Notes under the pieces: model-generated | The model's input: the letters and a program-made list of their open reading frames with translations, nothing else | Database searches by the model: none | What the model was told of the DNA's origin: nothing | Shown here: in pieces, positions 59,654-64,000 of the stretch | How positions within the stretch are numbered: the stretch's first letter is position 1 | Layout: every line of letters starts with the position of its first letter | NCBI RefSeq assembly: GCF_016086655.4 | Contig: NC_052136.2 | Coordinates: 15,934,001-15,998,000, forward strand | Source: Lepeophtheirus salmonis | Taxonomy: Eukaryota > Arthropoda > Copepoda > Siphonostomatoida > Caligidae | DNA: 64,000 nucleotides | Direction: 5' to 3' | Position numbers and translations under genes: made by a program

Positions 59654-60714
59654 TGAAAAACTAACTTTATTAACAAAAAAATTGAATGACGTAAGATGGA
59701 AAAATTCATACTTTTCTTTGAAACAATTGATCTATCATTATCCTACGTTACTTTGTTCGGAGTTTTTTTAAGTTTTAATCCATGATACATTTTTGCTTAT
59801 GCACATTATATAGTAGTTTATTATATATTATAATTTTTCATAACGATTGTTGTAACTATGGAAGCGATTAGATGTGAAAATGATTCAAAAAATATTCCAA
59901 TTGACATTGGGAGTCTATAATGACCTTACAATTGTTTATTTTTCTGATATTAACAGGTTATAAGAACATTGTCCAAATAATAAATGACAATTCCTAAGTA
60001 GAAAAATGATATTCATTTCTAACTAACTTTGATGGTATCATCGTAGCAATTGATCAATGGAGCAAATTGATTGAAAATTTTTATATACAACAGTCTTACA
60101 ATGCCGAATTCCCAATCAAAATTCCTTATTCAACTCTTTGTATTTCTTTCTCTATGGTTGTAATAATATAAAATTGCAACTTTTTCAAAATACCAAAATT
60201 TATGTTTCAGAGCTTTAAACTTGTATAATAATAATTAAGGATGCTAGACTAGATACTTTGGACATTTATTGTCTTTTTTGAGTATGGATAATATGTTTTG
60301 AATAGCAAGTAAGTTATTTTTTTACTTAGGTTAAGTAAATAACCCAAAAATATCATTCTCACCTTTTAAACATTCTTTAAATTGTCAAGTTCAAGATGTT
60401 AATTTTTGGTTCCATTCTTTGAAATAGCAAATATGCTTTAGATTTACAATTTTATCTATGATATTTTTCAAACTGAGATTACAAAAGTACTTAAAATGGG
60501 TTTGTGTAAGCATTACATAATATGTGTCAGATAAATAAAATAAATGAAATTTATTATTTTTAAATGAATAAGCGCAATTTTTATCAAGTGATTATTTGAA
60601 GAAAAGTAGACAATATTAATAATACAAAGAGCCCAAAAGAACAAAGTTTAAAAAATTTTAATCATGAAATTTACAATTTGTTATAAACTTTACTTTTTAG
60701 TCCAATAAGGTTGT
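59654..60714. other. AT-rich non-coding stretch
   Basis: Part may be the 5' untranslated region of the transposase relic. Nothing else recognised. Confidence 0.45.
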
Positions 60715-60928
60715 TGTCATGTTTAGAACGATCTAATACATCTTCAAATACTTAGATACAAATACTTACTCTGTATTACATATATTAATACATATTTACA
60801 CATACTTCCTATTTACAGGTTGATGCTTATATCATATCATCTTCCTCTCAAGTTCAATCTTAATCAAATTCTTTTCGACTTTCTGACTCCCAGTTCATGG
60901 ATATCCCCACTGTCTTCCACACATTCCA
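60715..60928 (-). repeat. 3' LTR of the gypsy element
   Basis: Bounded by TG at 60715 and CA at 60928 on the plus strand. Its start matches the sequence at 63955. The inner boundary is inferred from the pyrimidine tract that begins right after it (the polypurine tract on the coding strand). Length would be 214 bp. Confidence 0.7.
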
Positions 60929-60946
60929 TTTCTCCCCCTTTCTTAC
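60929..60946 (-). other. Polypurine tract
   Basis: On the minus strand AAGAAAGGGGGAGAAA lies directly before TGGAATGTGTGG, the presumed LTR start. This is where plus-strand DNA synthesis is primed in LTR elements. Confidence 0.65.
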
Positions 60947-61089
60947 GCCTCAAGAAATGTATATTTTGCCATATAATTCTTCCTATTTTTAATCGAAATT
61001 GTTATTATCTATTTTTTCCCTTCCCCATAATCCATCCGTCATCCGACCATCGATTGTTCTTGTAGTTTCGCACTATCACCTATACTTCT

Positions 61090-61735
61090 TTTTTCAACTC
61101 TGGTAAATACTACTTATTATTATTGTAATAGATTGTCTCCTTCTCCATTTGGTTCTCCATTCTCCTCAAACAGTTTTTTTGTTCTTTTTCGGATCTTGGA
61201 CCACAGCTCTTCCAATGAATAGGAAACACGATCTTACTTGATGACCAAATTAAATTTCATTTGGGGATCTTCCATCTGCCTTTGGAGTATTTCGAAATTC
61301 CAGGATTCCATGTAATAATTCATCAGATCTACATTTTCCTCCTGTTTTCGCAAATATATTGTTCATACATCTCACTAAAATCTCAGCATGTCTATTACTT
61401 TGTAGAAAATGGGGTGAAGATGGTCCCTATGTTACTCTTCACATCTTCAAAAATGTCTGAAATTCCCTGGAACTAAACTGAGGGCCTTGATCTATTCTTA
61501 TTTTCACTGGAATCACAGTTTCAGAAAATATTTTCCTTAATGTCCCTATTACTTCTCCCGAAGATGGAACTCTTTTGAATTCCTCTACATAAGGATATCC
61601 TGAAAGAAAATCTCCATATACCAAGTAATGGCCTCCTCTGTACTCAAACAAATCTGCAGGCGTGCCCTGAAATGACCTCATTGGTATTGGGTCCCTCATT
61701 ATCGTTTCTTCTGATAAATTCAGTAATCATTCTAT
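61090..61735 (-). pseudogene. Gypsy integrase core and C-terminal part
   Basis: The minus frame 61699-61439 reads PADLFEYRGGHYLVYGDFLS, the integrase core opening with the first catalytic Asp (residue 16 of that frame). KIRIDQGPQFSSREF follows with the second Asp (residue 70). A stop or frameshift at about 61440 is followed by SSPHFLQSNRHAE, where the Glu completes the D,D-35-E set (normally QSNGxAE). Next come EFRNTPKADGRSPNEI and FGHQVRS (family: yRnTP....G.SP.ell.Gr..RS). All three acidic residues survive, but the frame is broken. The product would insert the cDNA into the host genome. Confidence 0.9.
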
Positions 61736-61860
61736 ACATTTTCTACATGATCTAATCATTTGTTCAATATCTGAGTTCATTCAAGGCAAATAAATCGTCT
61801 CCCTAGCGTTTCTTTTCGTCTTCTCGATACCTTGATGTGAACTGTGCAATCCCCGAAGAA
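61736..61860 (-). pseudogene. Integrase H2C2 zinc-binding domain
   Basis: Minus strand: LRGLHSSHQGIEKTKRNARE, then TIYLP, a stop where Trp is expected, MNSDIEQMIRSCRKCIE. The His-x2-His ... Cys-x2-Cys arrangement of the gypsy integrase N-terminus is complete. Continuous with the core downstream apart from frame damage. Confidence 0.85.
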
Positions 61861-62045
61861 CTTGAGCTTGCCTCTCGTTTGCAATTACCAGCCTATTACC
61901 AAATAAAACAAGACCATTTTCAGTACTTGAATCATTTAATATCTTGAAAAGGGCTCTACTGAATCATTTATATAATTGTCTTCAACTGCATTGACAAAAT
62001 CTTAATATATTTGATCTTTCATTGCCTCTTTTTTAATATCTTCTA

Positions 62046-62770
62046 TTATGGATCAACAAATCTTTCTTCATCTTCTAAATAACTAGCTCTAATAACATCT
62101 ACTATAATAACTTGTCCCCTGTGATATTCAACATCTCTATCCAACATTTCATATTCCTTAGGACGAAACTCCGGTTTTCTCGATAATGCATCTGGTACTT
62201 CATGATAATTCCCCTTTATATATTTCTTTTCAAATTGATACATTGATATTTTCAATTTAAATCGAATTAGTCCAGCATTATCTAGCTTATCTATAGTGTA
62301 ATTATTAAGAATAGTACGAAGTGGTTTATGATTCTTAATTACACTCAATGTAGGTTAGCCTGCTAGACATATGTGATATTTCTTTATAGCCCACACTACA
62401 CCTAAATTTTCTAATTCCATCATGGAGTATCTTAATTCAGCTCTTGATAAAAATCGGGAGCCACATTGAATTAATTTCCATTCTTCATTGTGCTTTTGAC
62501 ATAATACATATCCCAATCCATTTATTCTCCAAGATGAGTTTCAAGTTTGATTTCTAATTTTGGATCGAACGGTACTAATATTGGCTGTGAAGTTAAAACT
62601 TCTTTAATTTCTTTCATTGCTAATGAATGATTTTTGGTCCATACATACTCTACTTTTGACAATACAAGCTCTCTCAACTTCACGAATTCTTGGTGAGAAC
62701 AGTCCAAATTAATTCACTAATCCCCCAAAAAAAACTTTTCAATTTCTTTCTAGATGATGGTTCTTTAATA
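62046..62770 (-). pseudogene. Gypsy RNase H domain and connection
   Basis: The minus frame 62707-62522 gives the RT-RNase H junction (YVWTKNHSLAMKEIKEVLTS then QPILVPFDPKLEIKL), equivalent to F.W......AF..IK..L...PvL..fDp. Across a stop, GLGYVLCQ-like and FLSRAELRYS-like codons follow. The frame 62348-62046 gives SVIKNHKPLRTILNN and NYHEVPDALSRKPE, the H-x-P-L and G-x-x-x-x-x-D-A-L-S-R signatures at the end of the domain. The T-D-A-S aspartate start has decayed to THLGE. The domain would degrade the RNA strand during reverse transcription. Confidence 0.9.
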
Positions 62771-62779
62771 GCATTCAAT

Positions 62780-63313
62780 TTACTTGGATCCACTACAATA
62801 CTCTTCTGGGACTAAATTTAAATAATATTTTAATTTAGGTTGTGCAAGTACGAATTTAGATGGATTTAATGTTGTTTTGTTTTCCCTACATCTTTGTAGG
62901 ATTCTACGGACATTCCTAAAATTGTTTTCGAAATTTTGTGATACAGTGAGAATGTCATCTACGACGTAAGTGTTTGATAAACCTTCTAATGCCTCATCTC
63001 CACGAAGACAATATGCATCCCTAGTTGCAATGAATCCTGTCGGAGCTCTATTAAAAAATTTGATTTTTCTTCCAGTTCCATCTTGCCAATATCCTTGTTT
63101 TGCATCCAATGTTGTAAAAAACTCAATATTTGTTGGAATACTTGATATTATATACGAGTTACAACTGTTTTTTTTTTCTTCACTATTCATTATAATTAGT
63201 GTTGATATCCAATCTTCAAATATCCTCTTCCTTAATCCAACATGTTTTGCTTGGCAACATAAAGCCGTGTAAAATGAATCAAAATACTCATCTTCCCTCT
63301 GCTTCTTTCCCAC
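62780..63313 (-). pseudogene. In-frame gag-RT fusion ORF of the gypsy element
   Basis: This 177-codon open frame starts with Gag sequence (KQREDEYFDSFYTALCCQAK, EDWISTLIIM). From about residue 62 it continues as reverse transcriptase: NIEFFTTLDAKQGYWQ (motif A, catalytic Asp), RAPTGFIATRDAYCLRGDEA (motif B region), SNTYVVDDILTVSQ (motif C, Val-Val-Asp-Asp) and LNPSKFVLAQPKLKYY. The protease, the rest of Gag and the first RT fingers are missing. The join is in frame near 63130, and about ten further residues are missing after GYWQ. The three active-site Asp are present. Whether the fused protein was ever made is unknown. Confidence 0.88.
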
Positions 63314-63715
63314 TAACTTGACCCGTATTAAAGCTGTATTAATTTGCTTCTTAAGCTAATTTTCAATAAAATCCATGATTTCTTTTAAAGAATTTTCCCC
63401 ATCCATTTCGATTAACATGGCAAGCTCTATCTTATATTCTTATATCTTATATTCCAGGCAACTCAATGACTTAAAAAATTCCTTTTTCTTTACTTCATTC
63501 TGATCCCCAAATCCAAGAGGTAACACAGAATTGTCCCATAATGTCCTCCAATTGACAAATTCTTTATATTTTATGTTTTCTTCAAACTGAGGTGGAGATT
63601 TTGTAAGTATTTTCATTTCTTGATTTATTTTTGTGACACTTTCTTCTTCCAAAGGGCGTTCCCCTACTCCGTCAGAATCTTTACCATTAAATACTCTAAA
63701 TATTCTTTCCACCAT
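63314..63715 (-). pseudogene. Gypsy gag N-terminal part
   Basis: The minus frame 63715-63440 encodes a charged start, then PPQFEENIKYKEFVNWRTLW and LPLGFGDQNEVKKKEFFKSL, and continues in another frame with ELAMLIEMDGENSLKEIMDF. The P-P-x-F/W...W...W pattern and helical, lysine/glutamate-rich composition suit a gypsy Gag capsid region. No CCHC zinc knuckle is present; it would have been in the deleted part. One frameshift separates it from the fusion ORF, where EDEYFDSFYTAL continues the capsid. Confidence 0.72.
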
Positions 63716-63934
63716 TTCAGAGTACTGTTTATCTCTTATGATGGACTCTTCACGAGCTCACTTTTACTCTTCCATCAAGATCATCATCATTCTCATTGTC
63801 GGGTCACCCTTCTTATTTTCATCGACCAATATTAGATTTCCTTCTAACATTTTGACCTTCTCTATCAAACTTCGACTTTTTTTCTAATTCACCCTTCGTA
63901 TGCATTCCGGAGTCTTTCTGTTAACTCAATCTTT

Positions 63935-63954
63935 ACGATCCTACCGATTGGCCA
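63935..63954 (-). other. Primer-binding site
   Basis: Immediately inside the 5' LTR, the minus strand reads TGGCCAATCGGTAGGATCG, starting with the TGG that pairs with the CCA end of a tRNA. The tRNA used was not identified. Confidence 0.6.
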
Positions 63955-64000
63955 TGTCATATGTAGAATGATCTAATAAATATACTTCAAATACTTGGAA
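63955..64000 (-). repeat. 5' LTR of the gypsy element, cut by the window edge
   Basis: The last 46 bases repeat the start of the LTR at 60715 with several substitutions and small indels. The rest of the LTR and the right flank lie outside the window. Confidence 0.75.

Larger units (their letters stand above)
60715..64000 (-). mobile_element. Ty3/gypsy-type LTR retrotransposon, defective
   Basis: Read on the minus strand the order is: 5' LTR (63955 and beyond the window), primer-binding site, gag, RT, RNase H, H2C2 zinc finger, integrase, polypurine tract and 3' LTR (60715-60928). RT before integrase is the Ty3/gypsy order. The LTR pieces visible at both ends start TGTCAT and share TAGAA.GATCTAATA and CTTCAAATACTT, with several differences, so the insertion is not recent. 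Multiple stops, frameshifts and a deletion that removes protease make it non-autonomous. No envelope-like frame is seen. Confidence 0.93.

Noticed and set aside
59258..59656. 132-codon plus-strand frame, the longest on that strand after the mariner region
   Set aside because: It is antisense to a transposase relic with a recognisable helix-turn-helix on the minus strand, and has no motif of its own.
62970..63272. Plus-strand frames of about 100 codons at 62970 and 63633-63887
   Set aside because: Antisense to gypsy RT and gag on the minus strand.

Overview
This is a strongly AT-rich, gene-poor window of animal nuclear DNA. It has long non-coding stretches, homopolymer runs and microsatellites, and many decayed eukaryotic transposable elements on both strands. 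I found no intact protein-coding gene. Nearly all of the longer open reading frames are either fragments of transposons or chance frames. Eukaryotic mobile-element classes (Tc1/mariner, hAT-like, non-LTR and Ty3/gypsy retrotransposons) and the absence of operon-style genes rule out bacteria. The transposase types resemble those I remember from arthropods, especially parasitic copepods such as the salmon louse (Lepeophtheirus). That assignment is an inference from memory, not a search.

Layout. 1-7.5 kb: a truncated Tc1/mariner-related copy (439-690, minus), the 3' part of an RNase H-bearing non-LTR element (2590-3900, minus), a transposase relic (4273-4908, minus) and a LINE C-terminal fragment (7064-7465, plus). 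7.6-13.1 kb: an internally rearranged Tc1/mariner-like element with visible 29-bp terminal inverted repeats (8086-8957), flanked by two inverted clusters of a 15-bp minisatellite, then a transposase C-terminus (11090-11400) and an unassigned broken coding-like stretch (12759-13066). 17.1-19.3 kb: a large LINE relic with recognisable reverse transcriptase and C-terminal zinc-finger regions. 20.0-22.2 kb: a degenerate ~100-bp tandem repeat running into a complete but inactivated mariner-like element with TIRs and TA duplications (20642-21913), immediately followed by what looks like the end of another Tc1-type element. 22.7 kb: a tRNA-like sequence. 23.0-25.3 kb: two near-identical 60-bp inverted repeats 2.1 kb apart. 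30-34 kb: a hAT-like non-autonomous element with internal tandem repeats (29980-30802), a second copy of the 8.1-kb Tc family (31371-31815) and two transposase relics. 34-43.9 kb: mostly featureless. 43.9-50.1 kb: a foldback element with minisatellite arms, a perfect nested hairpin, a deleted mariner (46007-46743), a LINE fragment and a transposase C-terminus. 54.5-59.7 kb: two degenerate tandem repeats, a hAT-like MITE (57982-58325) and a deleted Tc1/mariner copy (59113-59653). 60.7-64.0 kb: a Ty3/gypsy LTR retrotransposon on the minus strand, with its LTR, polypurine tract, integrase, RNase H, reverse transcriptase, gag and primer-binding site visible. Its 5' LTR runs off the window.

The elements do not form a cooperating system. 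They are independent insertions at different stages of decay. The most useful observations are structural: several deletion derivatives that keep both transposase ends, hAT-like elements with tandem-repeat interiors, inverted minisatellite arms, and an in-frame gag-RT fusion in the gypsy element. I saw no convincing previously undescribed functional system.
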